A DNA stretch of 19,438 nucleotides from SVQP01 sp045652835. GTDB taxonomy: Bacteria; Bacillota; Clostridia; Oscillospirales; CAG-272. Positions 1 to 5,959 of this stretch are shown here, one piece after another. Both the position numbers and the translations under genes were made by a program. The stretch is taken from assembly GCA_045652835.1 (NCBI GenBank), contig JAZOLE010000132.1, positions 1 through 19,438 on the forward strand. Reading direction: 5' to 3'. The notes beneath the pieces were generated by a model. It was not told where the DNA came from. It made no database searches and saw only the letters and a program-made list of their open reading frames with translations. Numbering within the stretch: the stretch's first letter is position 1; every line of letters starts with the position of its first letter.

Positions 1-906
1 GACTTCAGCTATGCGAAGATCGAGTATCCTACCCCCTACTACTCTCAGGTTATGATCCCCGCTTCTGCGGCTGATGAATCCAAGATCTCCCAGAGTATTA
101 CAAAGATGTGCGAAGAGGATTACACAATTCGCTACGAAAACAACGCAGAGACAAAGCAGATGCTCGTTTACGGTCTTGCTGACATTCACCTTGCAGTTCT
201 CGCTGCAAAGATGAAGAGCCGTTTCGGCGTAACCGTTAAGTATGACACACCCAAGATCGCTTACCGTGAGAAGATCACAAAGAAGGTCGACGTTGAAGGT
301 AAGCATAAGAAGCAGAACGGTGGTTCCGGTCAGTACGGTCACGTTAAGGTAAGATTTGCTCCCGGTGATGAGGAAGGTCTGACCTTTATCGATGCAACCG
401 TTGGCGGTTCTGTTCCCAAGAACTTTATCCCCGCAGTTGAAAAGGGTCTGCAGGATGCTATGGCAAAGGGTATTGCCGGCTATCCTATGGTTAACCTGAA
501 GGCTGAGCTGTACGACGGTTCTTACCACGCAGTTGACTCGGATGAACTTTCCTTCCGTACCGCTGCAAACCTGGCATACAAGAAGTGCCTTGAAATGTCC
601 GCTCCCGTACTGCTTGAGCCTGTAGGCAGCCTGTTCATCACTGTTCCGGACGGTATGGTTGGTGATGTTATGAGTGACATTCCCAAGCGTCGCGGTAACG
701 TTATGGGTATGAACCCTGCAGAGAACAAGCCCGGCTACACGGTAGTTGAGGCAGTTGCTCCCAAGTCCGAGCTGGTATCTTACCCGATTGACCTGCGTGC
801 AATGAGCCAGGGCAGAGCATCCTTCGAGTTTGAAGTAACCGGTTATGACGTAGTTCCTGCGAACATCGCTCAGAAGGTTATCGACGAGGCTAAGAAGGCT
901 GAGTAA
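1..906 (+). CDS. fusA: Elongation factor G-like protein, C-terminal part (5' end outside window)
   Basis: The reading frame is open from base 1 to a TAA at 904-906, giving about 301 residues, so the N-terminal GTPase half lies upstream of the window. What remains matches the end of domain II/III, domain IV (GGSGQYGHVKVRF, then GSYHAVDSDELSF) and the domain V ferredoxin-like fold (PVLLEPVGSLFITVPDGMVGDVMSDI, shown here only in part: GDVMSDIPKRRGNVMGM). EF-G is the ribosomal translocase. The details (NGGSGQYGHV, YDGSYHAVDSDELSFRTA) fit the FusA2 or EF-G-like paralogue group found in Clostridia better than the canonical EF-G of the str operon, and no ribosomal protein genes follow. Codon use (AAG, GTT, GGT rich) suggests high expression. 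The family call is firm; assignment to the FusA2 subgroup is inference. A strong terminator follows directly. Confidence 0.93.
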   Translation, partial: DFSYAKIEYPTPYYSQVMIPASAADESKISQSITKMCEEDYTIRYENNAETKQMLVYGLADIHLAVLAAKMKSRFGVTVKYDTPKIAYREKITKKVDVEGKHKKQNGGSGQYGHVKVRFAPGDEEGLTFIDATVGGSVPKNFIPAVEKGLQDAMAKGIAGYPMVNLKAELYDGSYHAVDSDELSFRTAANLAYKKCLEMSAPVLLEPVGSLFITVPDGMVGDVMSDIPKRRGNVMGMNPAENKPGYTVVEAVAPKSELVSYPIDLRAMSQGRASFEFEVTGYDVVPANIAQKVIDEAKKAE

Positions 907-920
907 TTCAAAAATTTTAA

Positions 921-951
921 GGGCTGTCGCCAAAGCGACAGCCCTTTTTTT
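921..951 (+). terminator. Rho-independent terminator of the EF-G-like gene
   Basis: A perfect 10-bp stem (GGGCTGTCGC / GCGACAGCCC) with a 4-nt CAAA loop is followed by seven T residues, 15 nt after the stop codon. Confidence 0.95.
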
Positions 952-1470
952 ACCCTCACCACACGGACGCCCCATCAATGAAAGTTTTGGTCGAGCTTTT
1001 CCCCCACGGACAACCCCATCAATGAAAGTTTTGGTCGAGCTTTTTCAGAAAAGCATGGTGGCGTGTGAATGTCATCATACTTTCGAGTGTTTCTGACGCC
1101 ACCCTGATGTTGGACATCTGCGAAGTCCAACATCTAAAACGCAACCGGCAGCGCCCCAAGTCGCGCCCGCAGGCGCGAAACTCTCTTTACGGCCTTTCGT
1201 TGGTTCTTTCTTTGGCCTGTTTCTCCAAAGAAAGAACGGAGACCTCTTTCTCAATGTGACGCATCCTATTTTATTCCGTACTTTTTCTTGGCTATGTAGC
1301 CGCAAGAACGAAGCACATATTTGCTCCGCAAATTAAAGAACGGCGAGTAAGGGTTTCGCCTCTGCGGAGGCGACCAAGGGCTGCGCGCCCTTGGATGAGC
1401 GGTCGCTTTTTGAAAAAAGCGACGCAAAAACTTTTCATCGTGTTTGCTTGGCCGAGTTTTGAAACTTTTT
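952..1470. other. Gene-free, hairpin-rich intergenic element with related inverted ends
   Basis: No convincing gene is visible here: the short open frames on both strands lack family resemblance and good ribosome sites. Instead there is a run of perfect or near-perfect hairpins: 1106-1115/1125-1134 (10 bp), 1161-1167/1172-1178 (7 bp), 1203-1215/1225-1237 (13 bp), 1319-1324/1328-1333 (6 bp), 1356-1362/1367-1373 (7 bp), 1374-1380/1388-1394 (7 bp) and 1402-1410/1415-1423 (9 bp). The left end has a tandem duplication (970-1044). The right end (about 1401-1440), read on the minus strand, resembles that unit: ATGAAAAG-TTTT-G-GTCG-CTTTTT-CA-AAAGC. This would fit a non-autonomous mobile repeat or a structured intergenic RNA; which of these it is cannot be decided from one copy. 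Confidence 0.6.
970..1044 (+). repeat. Tandem pair of 31-bp direct repeats
   Basis: Two identical 31-bp copies lie at 970-1000 and 1014-1044. Each begins CCCCATCAATGAAAG and ends GGTCGAGCTTTT. The preceding heptamer CACGGAC is also shared (962-968 and 1005-1011), so the true unit is about 43-44 bp. The second copy runs into GCTTTTTCAGAAAAGC, which can itself fold into a small hairpin. Confidence 0.9.
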
Positions 1471-1502
1471 CGTCGCTCCCGACAGGGTGCGACGCTTTTT
1501 TT
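1471..1502 (+). terminator. Rho-independent terminator just upstream of spoIIAA
   Basis: CGTCGC (1471-1476) pairs with GCGACG (1489-1494). An inner CCC/GGG pair surrounds a GACA loop with one T-T mismatch, and seven T residues follow at 1496-1502. It would stop transcription coming out of the hairpin-rich element before the spoIIA operon. Confidence 0.75.
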
Positions 1503-1512
1503 ATGCGATTTA

Positions 1513-1521
1513 TGCTATCAT
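1513..1521 (+). promoter_or_regulatory. Possible extended -10 promoter element for spoIIA
   Basis: TGCTATCAT fits an extended -10 (TGnTATnnT) 32 nt before the SpoIIAA start codon, directly after the terminator. No convincing -35 hexamer lies 16-18 bp upstream. The sigma-H promoter that drives spoIIA in Bacillus (AGGAnnT / GAAT) was looked for and not found. This is a weak call. Confidence 0.3.
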
Positions 1522-1553
1522 ATGTGCAATCAATTACGAAAGGATGCAAGACA

Positions 1554-1946
1554 ATGGGCAAAGCATCATTTACTTACGAGGAAACAGGTCTGTTCCTCCG
1601 TATCAAACTCAAGGGCGATATCGATCATCACAGCGCAGTTGCCGTGCGTAGTGGGATGGATACGCTGCTTTATCAAAAGCGTCCGCGCCGACTTTATCTT
1701 GACTTGTCGGGTGTGGATTTTATGGATTCATCCGGTCTTGGCTTGATCATGGGGCGATACGCGCTCATGAAAGAAATCGGTGGTGACGTGGTTGTGTGCG
1801 AGCCTTCGCCAGCCGTGGAGCGCATGCTGCGACTTGCGGGACTTGAGCGCGTTGTGCGCATCGAACGCGCGAAAACGGTGCAAGCAGCCCCCGGGGCAGC
1901 GGACAAGCCACGCGCCCGTCGCACAAGAAAGGAGGTGCTCAAATGA
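1554..1946 (+). CDS. spoIIAA: SpoIIAA, anti-sigma F factor antagonist
   Basis: This 130-residue STAS-domain protein binds SpoIIAB and, when unphosphorylated, frees sigma-F in the forespore. It aligns along its length with Bacillus SpoIIAA: GDIDHHSA near residue 21, the phosphorylation loop FMDSSGLGLIMGRY with the conserved serine at about residue 59, then GGDVVVCEPSPAVERMLRLAGL. An upstream in-frame extension is open, but the ATG at 1554 is preceded by AAAGGA at 9-nt spacing and gives the family N-terminus, so it was chosen. After residue about 105 it carries a basic, Ala/Arg-rich tail of roughly 25 residues, somewhat longer than in Bacillus. The gene is first in the operon and its stop overlaps the next start (ATGA), implying translational coupling. 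Confidence 0.95.
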   Translation: MGKASFTYEETGLFLRIKLKGDIDHHSAVAVRSGMDTLLYQKRPRRLYLDLSGVDFMDSSGLGLIMGRYALMKEIGGDVVVCEPSPAVERMLRLAGLERVVRIERAKTVQAAPGAADKPRARRTRKEVLK

Positions 1947-2407
1947 AGCAAAACAATTTCAATGCCAAGGTGGTCAACAAAATGCAGATCAAGCTGCCCT
2001 CTCTTTCTGTCAACGAGGGAATGGCGCGCGCAACGGCTGCTGCTTTTGTCTCTCAGCTTGACCCCACAGCCACAGAGCTTGCGGATATCAAATGCGCGGT
2101 ATCCGAGGCGGTCACCAACAGCATCGTGCATGGCTATCGTGACACGGTGGGGCAGGTGCGTATGACGGTCAAGCTGTGCCAAGGGCGTATCGTGCGTATC
2201 GAAATCGCGGACAAGGGCTGCGGTATTGCTGATGTCAAGCAAGCGCGGCAGCCTCTTTTCACCACCGATGCAGCCGGTGAGCGCAGCGGCATGGGCTTTA
2301 CGGTCATGGAAAGCTTCACCGATGGTGTGCGTGTGTCCTCCAAGCCGGGTAAGGGAACAACCGTCACCATGATCAAGGTGCTGTCCGAGCTGGATCTCTC
2401 TACATAA
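1943..2407 (+). CDS. spoIIAB: SpoIIAB, anti-sigma F factor and serine kinase
   Basis: This 154-residue GHKL-type kinase both holds sigma-F inactive and phosphorylates SpoIIAA. The ATP-binding boxes are all visible: the N box SEAVTNSIVHGY, the G1 box DKGCGIADV, the conserved RQPLFTT segment of the ATP lid, and the G2 box RSGMGFTVMESF. Length and order match Bacillus SpoIIAB (about 146 residues); the extra residues are at the N-terminus (MKQNNFNAKVVNK), and a second Met at residue 14 is a possible alternative start. The first ATG overlaps the spoIIAA stop and has GGAGGTG just upstream, which supports the longer start. Confidence 0.95.
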   Translation: MKQNNFNAKVVNKMQIKLPSLSVNEGMARATAAAFVSQLDPTATELADIKCAVSEAVTNSIVHGYRDTVGQVRMTVKLCQGRIVRIEIADKGCGIADVKQARQPLFTTDAAGERSGMGFTVMESFTDGVRVSSKPGKGTTVTMIKVLSELDLST

Positions 2408-2419
2408 CGCATAGCAGAG

Positions 2420-3178
2420 GTGATAGATATCGAAAATTCGATCGCGCAGGAGCGAATAGAAAAGAACAGAGAGCTGCTGATCTTGGCGGGGCAAGGGAAC
2501 GAGCAGGCGCTTGAACAGCTTGTGATAGACAATATGGCGCTGGTGCGCAGCGTGGCACTCAAATTCAAGGACAGAGGAACAGAGTACGAGGATCTTGTGC
2601 AGATCGGCACGATCGGTATGCTCAAAGCCATTCGCAGCTTTGACACGGAACGCGGTACTGCATTTTCAACCTATGCCGTACCGCTGATCGTTGGCGAGAT
2701 CCGCAAGCATTTGCGTGATGACGGCCCGATCAAGGTTGGCAGGGAATATAAGCGCATGGGCGCTACCTTGCTGGGTGAGCGGAATCGCATGATCGCACAA
2801 ACGGGGAGAGAGCCATCGATCGGTGAGCTTGCCAAGCGCTGCGGCGTTTCGGTAGAGGACGCAGCTGTTGCGCTGGACGCGGTCGCGCCTGTCTCCTCGC
2901 TTTCCGAGACTGTGTATGATGACGGTGGGCTGACCCTTGAGGGAACGCTGCCCGATCAGGACAGCGCGGACGAAACCGAGCGCATGCTGGACAGGCTTGC
3001 ACTCTCGCAGGCGATTGATCAGCTTGATCCGCTTTGGCGCAAGATCGTGCTGCTGCGATACTGGCGAAACATGACCCAACAGCAGGTCGCGCTGACGCTT
3101 GGGCTCTCACAGGTCAAGGTCTCCCGCGAGGAGAAAAAGATCATGGAACGCTTGCGTGAGCTGCTTGGAGGAGCATAA
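2420..3178 (+). CDS. sigF: RNA polymerase sigma factor, sporulation-specific sigma-F
   Basis: This is a sigma-70 family factor of about 252 residues directing early forespore transcription. Region 2 is clear (MALVRSVALKFKDRG, then YEDLVQIGTIGMLKAIRSFD and FSTYAVPLIVGEIRKHLRDDG), followed by region 3 (IKVGREYKRMG...REPSIGELAKRCGVS) and region 4 (LDPLWRKIVLLRYW, MTQQQVALTLGLSQVKVSR). It is the third gene of spoIIA, 12 nt after and in the same frame as spoIIAB. The start is uncertain. The GTG at 2420 is the only ordinary start codon before the conserved region, yet it sits inside the best Shine-Dalgarno sequence (AGAGGTGA, 2416-2423). At normal spacing from that site the in-frame codon is ATC at 2429. 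Identity as sigF rests on both sequence and position. Confidence 0.94.
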   Translation: MIDIENSIAQERIEKNRELLILAGQGNEQALEQLVIDNMALVRSVALKFKDRGTEYEDLVQIGTIGMLKAIRSFDTERGTAFSTYAVPLIVGEIRKHLRDDGPIKVGREYKRMGATLLGERNRMIAQTGREPSIGELAKRCGVSVEDAAVALDAVAPVSSLSETVYDDGGLTLEGTLPDQDSADETERMLDRLALSQAIDQLDPLWRKIVLLRYWRNMTQQQVALTLGLSQVKVSREEKKIMERLRELLGGA

Positions 3179-3241
3179 GTACGACAAAAAAGTAAAATAA
3201 ATGTTTAGAAAACAACAAAAAATTACAAATTTGCGCATAAA

Positions 3242-3276
3242 AATCAGCGTGTTCATGCAAAACACGCGGATTTTTT
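3242..3276. terminator. Bidirectional terminator between sigF and the bactofilin-like gene
   Basis: AATCAGCGTGTT (3242-3253) pairs with AACACGCGGATT (3261-3272) with one mismatch, followed by a T run to 3276. Read on the minus strand the same stem is followed by TTTT, so it can serve both convergent genes. Confidence 0.85.
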
Positions 3277-3283
3277 GTTGCTG

Positions 3284-4009
3284 TTAAATTTTTTCAATCT
3301 TTCCAACCTTGGCTTTTTCGTGGATCTCGTAGTTCTCGCTGTACTGGAGCAGGTCGATCTCGCAGCCCTCGCCAATCTTGACCGTGCGTCCGGATACACG
3401 GGGACAGGTGACGTGTTCAATATCGATCTCGTCCCCCTCTACGGATTGCTGCACTTCTATGCCGTTTACTCGCTTATTGCCAACGTGAATCGTGACAAAG
3501 TTTTTGAAAAACTTGCGCTTGGTGTATCTGATTGTAATGCGGCTGCCGCCGATGCTGCCGATCACGCATCCGTCCTTGGTGTTGATCTCCAGCGTCTCCG
3601 CATTAAGCAAGCCACCGCAGCTAACGCTGCCATGAATGCTTGCGTTTTCTGCTTCAATATCCTCGTCAACGTTCAAGCCTCCGTGTGCTTCGAGCACACC
3701 GCATTTCAGGCTTCCGTCAACGTTTATGCCACCAGAAATGTGTGCTTTGTCGGTTACGGTAATGCTGCCGTCGCAATTGAATCCGCCCGAAAGGTGCAAG
3801 GATCTTGTAACGATATCACCGTCAAAATTACATGCACCCGAAACGTGAATCTCTCCGCTGCATTCCACCGTGGAATCTGCGCTTGCAGAACCGGATACGT
3901 GCAACTCTGTACATTTGATATTGCCCTCAATGCTGCCGCTGCCACTGATTTTGATTATGTCGTATTCACCTGCCGGAACTGTACCCGAGCCCGAAATTTT
4001 CATATCCAT
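3284..4009 (-). CDS. Bactofilin-like polymer-forming protein (YhbE/YhbF type)
   Basis: The first 145 of 241 residues are a series of short beta-strand repeats of 18-20 residues (KISGSGTVPAGEYD, IKISGSGSIEGNI, LHVSGSASADS, IHVSGACNFDG, LHLSGGFNCDG, HISGGINVDG), as expected for the right-handed beta-helix of bactofilins, which polymerise without nucleotide. A distinct C-terminal part (about 150-241) ends HEKAKVGKIEKI. The ATG follows AGGAGG at 8-nt spacing. It lies 16 nt after the yhbD-like gene. Bacillus has a comparable cluster, yhbD-yhbE-yhbF, in which the two bactofilins are linked to flagellar function. Here there is only one gene, and no flagellar gene is nearby, so a role in cell shape or sporulation is as likely. 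The family is inferred from repeat pattern and context. Confidence 0.8.
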   Translation of the reverse strand: MDMKISGSGTVPAGEYDIIKISGSGSIEGNIKCTELHVSGSASADSTVECSGEIHVSGACNFDGDIVTRSLHLSGGFNCDGSITVTDKAHISGGINVDGSLKCGVLEAHGGLNVDEDIEAENASIHGSVSCGGLLNAETLEINTKDGCVIGSIGGSRITIRYTKRKFFKNFVTIHVGNKRVNGIEVQQSVEGDEIDIEHVTCPRVSGRTVKIGEGCEIDLLQYSENYEIHEKAKVGKIEKI

Positions 4010-4025
4010 ATTTGTGTCCTCCTGT

Positions 4026-4397
4026 TTACTTAATCACATGTGTCAGATCGACCTGCTCACCGTTGCCCTTAACAACTACAATGCCTTGTACGTCCGAAAG
4101 GGGAAAGGTGCGGTCGCCATAAGCTGTTTTGATGGTCAGCACCGCCTGATTTTTGGCGTCTTGATTGAGTTGACCCGCAAGCTCGTCCAAGGAAAGCTCG
4201 TCCTTTTGTCCCATGATCATTTCCACGCGCTCACAAATCAGGTCCTTGGGAAAGAAGGTCTCCTGACCTGTCACGGTTGCTTTTTTGATAAACCAATCCT
4301 CCGGGATCAGCCCCTTGCGTTTCCAGCGGTACAGTGCGCCGTATGAGATGCCGTAACGCTCAAGCAGCTCCTTTTTTGATAATAATTCCTGCTCCAT
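4026..4397 (-). CDS. yhbD: YhbD-like (DUF4004) protein with MerR-type helix-turn-helix
   Basis: This 123-residue protein starts with LLSKKELLERYGISYGALYR, then WKRKGLIPEDWFIKK, the fold of a MerR-family DNA-binding domain, followed by the DUF4004 signature GQETFFPKDLI. The C-terminal half (VLTIKTAYGDRTFPLSDVQGIVVV) is a small mixed region of unknown role. The ATG at 4397 was chosen over one 21 nt upstream because AAAGGAGGA lies directly before it and the family begins MEQEL. It is first in a two-gene unit with the bactofilin-like gene. Its promoter carries two copies of a palindrome, so it probably represses itself; that is inference from operator placement. What signal it responds to cannot be seen. 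Confidence 0.85.
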   Translation of the reverse strand: MEQELLSKKELLERYGISYGALYRWKRKGLIPEDWFIKKATVTGQETFFPKDLICERVEMIMGQKDELSLDELAGQLNQDAKNQAVLTIKTAYGDRTFPLSDVQGIVVVKGNGEQVDLTHVIK

Positions 4398-4419
4398 AGG
4401 TCCTCCTTTGCATGTCACG

Positions 4420-4464
4420 GTAACAATGTTACGCTGTTATTATAGCATAACAATGTTACGCTGT
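4420..4464. promoter_or_regulatory. Duplicated palindromic operator over the yhbD-like promoter
   Basis: Two identical 17-nt copies of TAACAATGTTACGCTGT lie at 4421-4437 and 4448-4464. Each contains a dyad, GTAAC-AAT-GTTAC in the first (4420-4432) and TAAC-AAT-GTTA in the second. Their centres are 27 bp apart. On the minus strand one copy fills the spacer between -35 and -10 and the other covers the transcription start, the classical placement for repression. Confidence 0.8.
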
Positions 4465-4467
4465 CAA
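4439..4467 (-). promoter_or_regulatory. Perfect consensus sigma-A promoter of the yhbD-like/bactofilin unit
   Basis: On the minus strand TTGACA (4467-4462) and TATAAT (4444-4439) are separated by exactly 17 bp. Both hexamers match the consensus fully, so the unrepressed promoter should be very strong. Confidence 0.9.
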
Positions 4468-4494
4468 TAGGCTGCGCAAAAAAATATGAGAATG

Positions 4495-4526
4495 AAAAAA
4501 GGGAACAACCGCTAAGGGTTGTTCCC
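4495..4526 (-). terminator. Rho-independent terminator of the small membrane-protein gene
   Basis: GGGAACAACC (4501-4510) pairs perfectly with GGTTGTTCCC (4517-4526). On the minus strand the stem is followed at once by six T residues (4500-4495). Confidence 0.9.
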
Positions 4527-4546
4527 GAGTTTTGGACGATAATTTG

Positions 4547-4765
4547 TTATTCAGCAGCGGAAACCACGAGGATCTCACCGTCATGGTGACCGTTCATGCA
4601 CTTTTCAAAAGCATCCTCATCATCCCATTCGATGACCATTTCTTTGAGGGCCTTCTTCTTCTTGATGATCTTGATCACGATCACTACACCTACAGCAACT
4701 ACGGCTGCTACTGCCAAAGAGATCAAAATAATCTTCCAAACGTTAGACTTGTTGTTCTGTTCCAT
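4547..4765 (-). CDS. Small single-pass membrane protein, function unknown
   Basis: The 72 residues show a short polar N-terminus (MEQNNKSNVWK), one hydrophobic helix (IILISLAVAAVVAVGVVIVI), a lysine cluster (KIIKKKK) that by the positive-inside rule puts the C-terminus in the cytoplasm, and an acidic tail (EWDDEDAFEK). The ATG follows GGAGG at 8-nt spacing, with a good promoter upstream and a terminator downstream, so it is a real monocistronic gene. I do not recognise the family. Its plan is the same as that of the minus-strand gene at 17820-18110. Confidence 0.75.
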   Translation of the reverse strand: MEQNNKSNVWKIILISLAVAAVVAVGVVIVIKIIKKKKALKEMVIEWDDEDAFEKCMNGHHDGEILVVSAAE

Positions 4766-4798
4766 ATATGTTACCTCCGTAAAATATTATCCATGTAC

Positions 4799-4827
4799 AG
4801 TATACAGTAAAACGCGCTGAAAATCAA
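4799..4827 (-). promoter_or_regulatory. Sigma-A-type promoter of the small membrane-protein gene
   Basis: On the minus strand TTGATT (4827-4822) and TATACT (4804-4799) are 17 bp apart, with a short leader before the GGAGG site. The heptamer TACAGTA is tandemly doubled over the -10 region (4796-4802, 4803-4809). Confidence 0.7.
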
Positions 4828-4948
4828 GTACTTTTCGATAATTCTTGATAATATTTTTGCTAAAACGACATAAAATTTTCAAACAATTCATATTTTTTTG
4901 TACTAGACGGGTTTGCAAGAAAAAAATTAAAAAAACTCGCAAAAACGA

Positions 4949-4977
4949 GTGACAGATTGCACGATTTGTGATATAAT
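4949..4977 (+). promoter_or_regulatory. Sigma-A-type promoter of prmC-ddl
   Basis: GTGACA (4949-4954) and TATAAT (4972-4977) are 17 bp apart, with an extended -10 TG at 4969-4970. A small hairpin (ACTCG/CGAGT, 4935-4950) overlaps the -35. The leader from about 4984 to 5112 is long (near 130 nt) and begins with an imperfect inverted repeat, CCGAAAAGCATGCTATTCGG. The rest of the stretch 4828-4948 is AT-rich with nothing recognisable. Confidence 0.75.
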
Positions 4978-5112
4978 GATTAGCAGCCGAAAAGCATGCT
5001 ATTCGGTAAGTTGAAATGTTATGAAAAATGCATTGTGACGTTGACGAAATATATTACGGCAAAGCGGTCGCGTTTGTGTTGACGGCTCGGCAGAGAAGAA
5101 GAGGGAATGTGT

Positions 5113-5931
5113 ATGACTTACAGACAAATCTGTGAAGCCTTGCGTCAGGCGGGCATTGAAAATGCGCGCGATGAGGCAAGACTGCTGCTTTCGCATTTTT
5201 GCGGCGTGTCGGCAGCGCAATTGCCCTTTCGCATGAACGAGGAGTTTGATGATGACGCGCTTGCCAAGGCGGTTGCGCGCAGACAGACGCACGAGCCATT
5301 GCAGTATCTGCTTGGAGAATGGGAGTTTTACGGTATGCCTTTTTCGGTCAGCCCCGATTGCCTGATTCCAAGACCCGATACCGAGCTGTTGGTTGAACGT
5401 GCCATAGAGCTGCTGCCAAACGGAGCGCATTTCGCGGATTTTTGTACGGGCAGCGGTTGCATTGCCTGTGCCGTACTTGCAAACAGACCCGATACGCGCG
5501 CGACCTTGGTGGATGCGTTTGTTCCAACGCTGGAAATGGCACGAAAAAACTGTCAGAAAAATGGCGTAGAGGCGCGTGCTCAGCTGATGCTACGCGATCT
5601 GTTGCAGCCGCTGGAGCATGCGTTTGACGAAAAGTTTGATTGCATTCTGTCCAATCCGCCCTATATACCCACCGAGGTGGTCAGAGGTCTTGCTCCCGAG
5701 CTTGCGCACGAGCCGCAGGTCGCTTTGGACGGCGGCGAGGACGGCATGCGTTTTTACGAGCATTTTCTGATGCAATCGGAGCACGTGCTGGCAGAAGGCG
5801 GCTTTTGGCTGTTTGGGATCGGTTACGACCAGGAGGACGCGATACGTTCGCTTGCACAGCGCTTGGGCTACACCGCACAGGTAGAGCGGGATCTTGGCTC
5901 CAATCCCCGACTTGCCTACGTACATAAATGA
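5113..5931 (+). CDS. prmC: PrmC, peptide chain release factor N5-glutamine methyltransferase
   Basis: PrmC (HemK) methylates the glutamine of the GGQ motif in release factors RF1/RF2, using S-adenosylmethionine. The 272 residues show the N-terminal helical domain (TYRQICEALRQAGIENARDEARLLLSHF), the linker GEWEFYGMPFSVSPDCLIPRPDTELLVE, the SAM-binding loop FCTGSGCIA (glycines at about 113 and 115) and the catalytic NPPY at residues 181-184, followed by YIPTE. An ATG two codons upstream (5107) is too close to the GAGGG site; 5113 gives 7-nt spacing. It is co-transcribed with ddl rather than with prfA, its more usual neighbour. Confidence 0.93.
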   Translation: MTYRQICEALRQAGIENARDEARLLLSHFCGVSAAQLPFRMNEEFDDDALAKAVARRQTHEPLQYLLGEWEFYGMPFSVSPDCLIPRPDTELLVERAIELLPNGAHFADFCTGSGCIACAVLANRPDTRATLVDAFVPTLEMARKNCQKNGVEARAQLMLRDLLQPLEHAFDEKFDCILSNPPYIPTEVVRGLAPELAHEPQVALDGGEDGMRFYEHFLMQSEHVLAEGGFWLFGIGYDQEDAIRSLAQRLGYTAQVERDLGSNPRLAYVHK

Positions 5932-5959
5932 TCATAACCCGAAAAAGGAGATACATACA

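Noticed and set aside
1440..1553. A sigma-H promoter for the spoIIA operon
   Set aside because: No AGGA-type -35 paired with a GAAT -10 at 11-12 bp was found; only an extended sigma-A -10 is visible.
1065..1561. Short open frames on both strands in the hairpin-rich element (64-89 codons)
   Set aside because: They run straight through several perfect hairpins, lack good ribosome sites and show no family signature; the region is better explained as structured noncoding DNA.
3275..4033. A 252-codon plus-strand frame opposite the bactofilin-like gene
   Set aside because: It is the complement of the repeat-rich minus-strand gene, which has a proper ribosome site, a family fold and an operon context.
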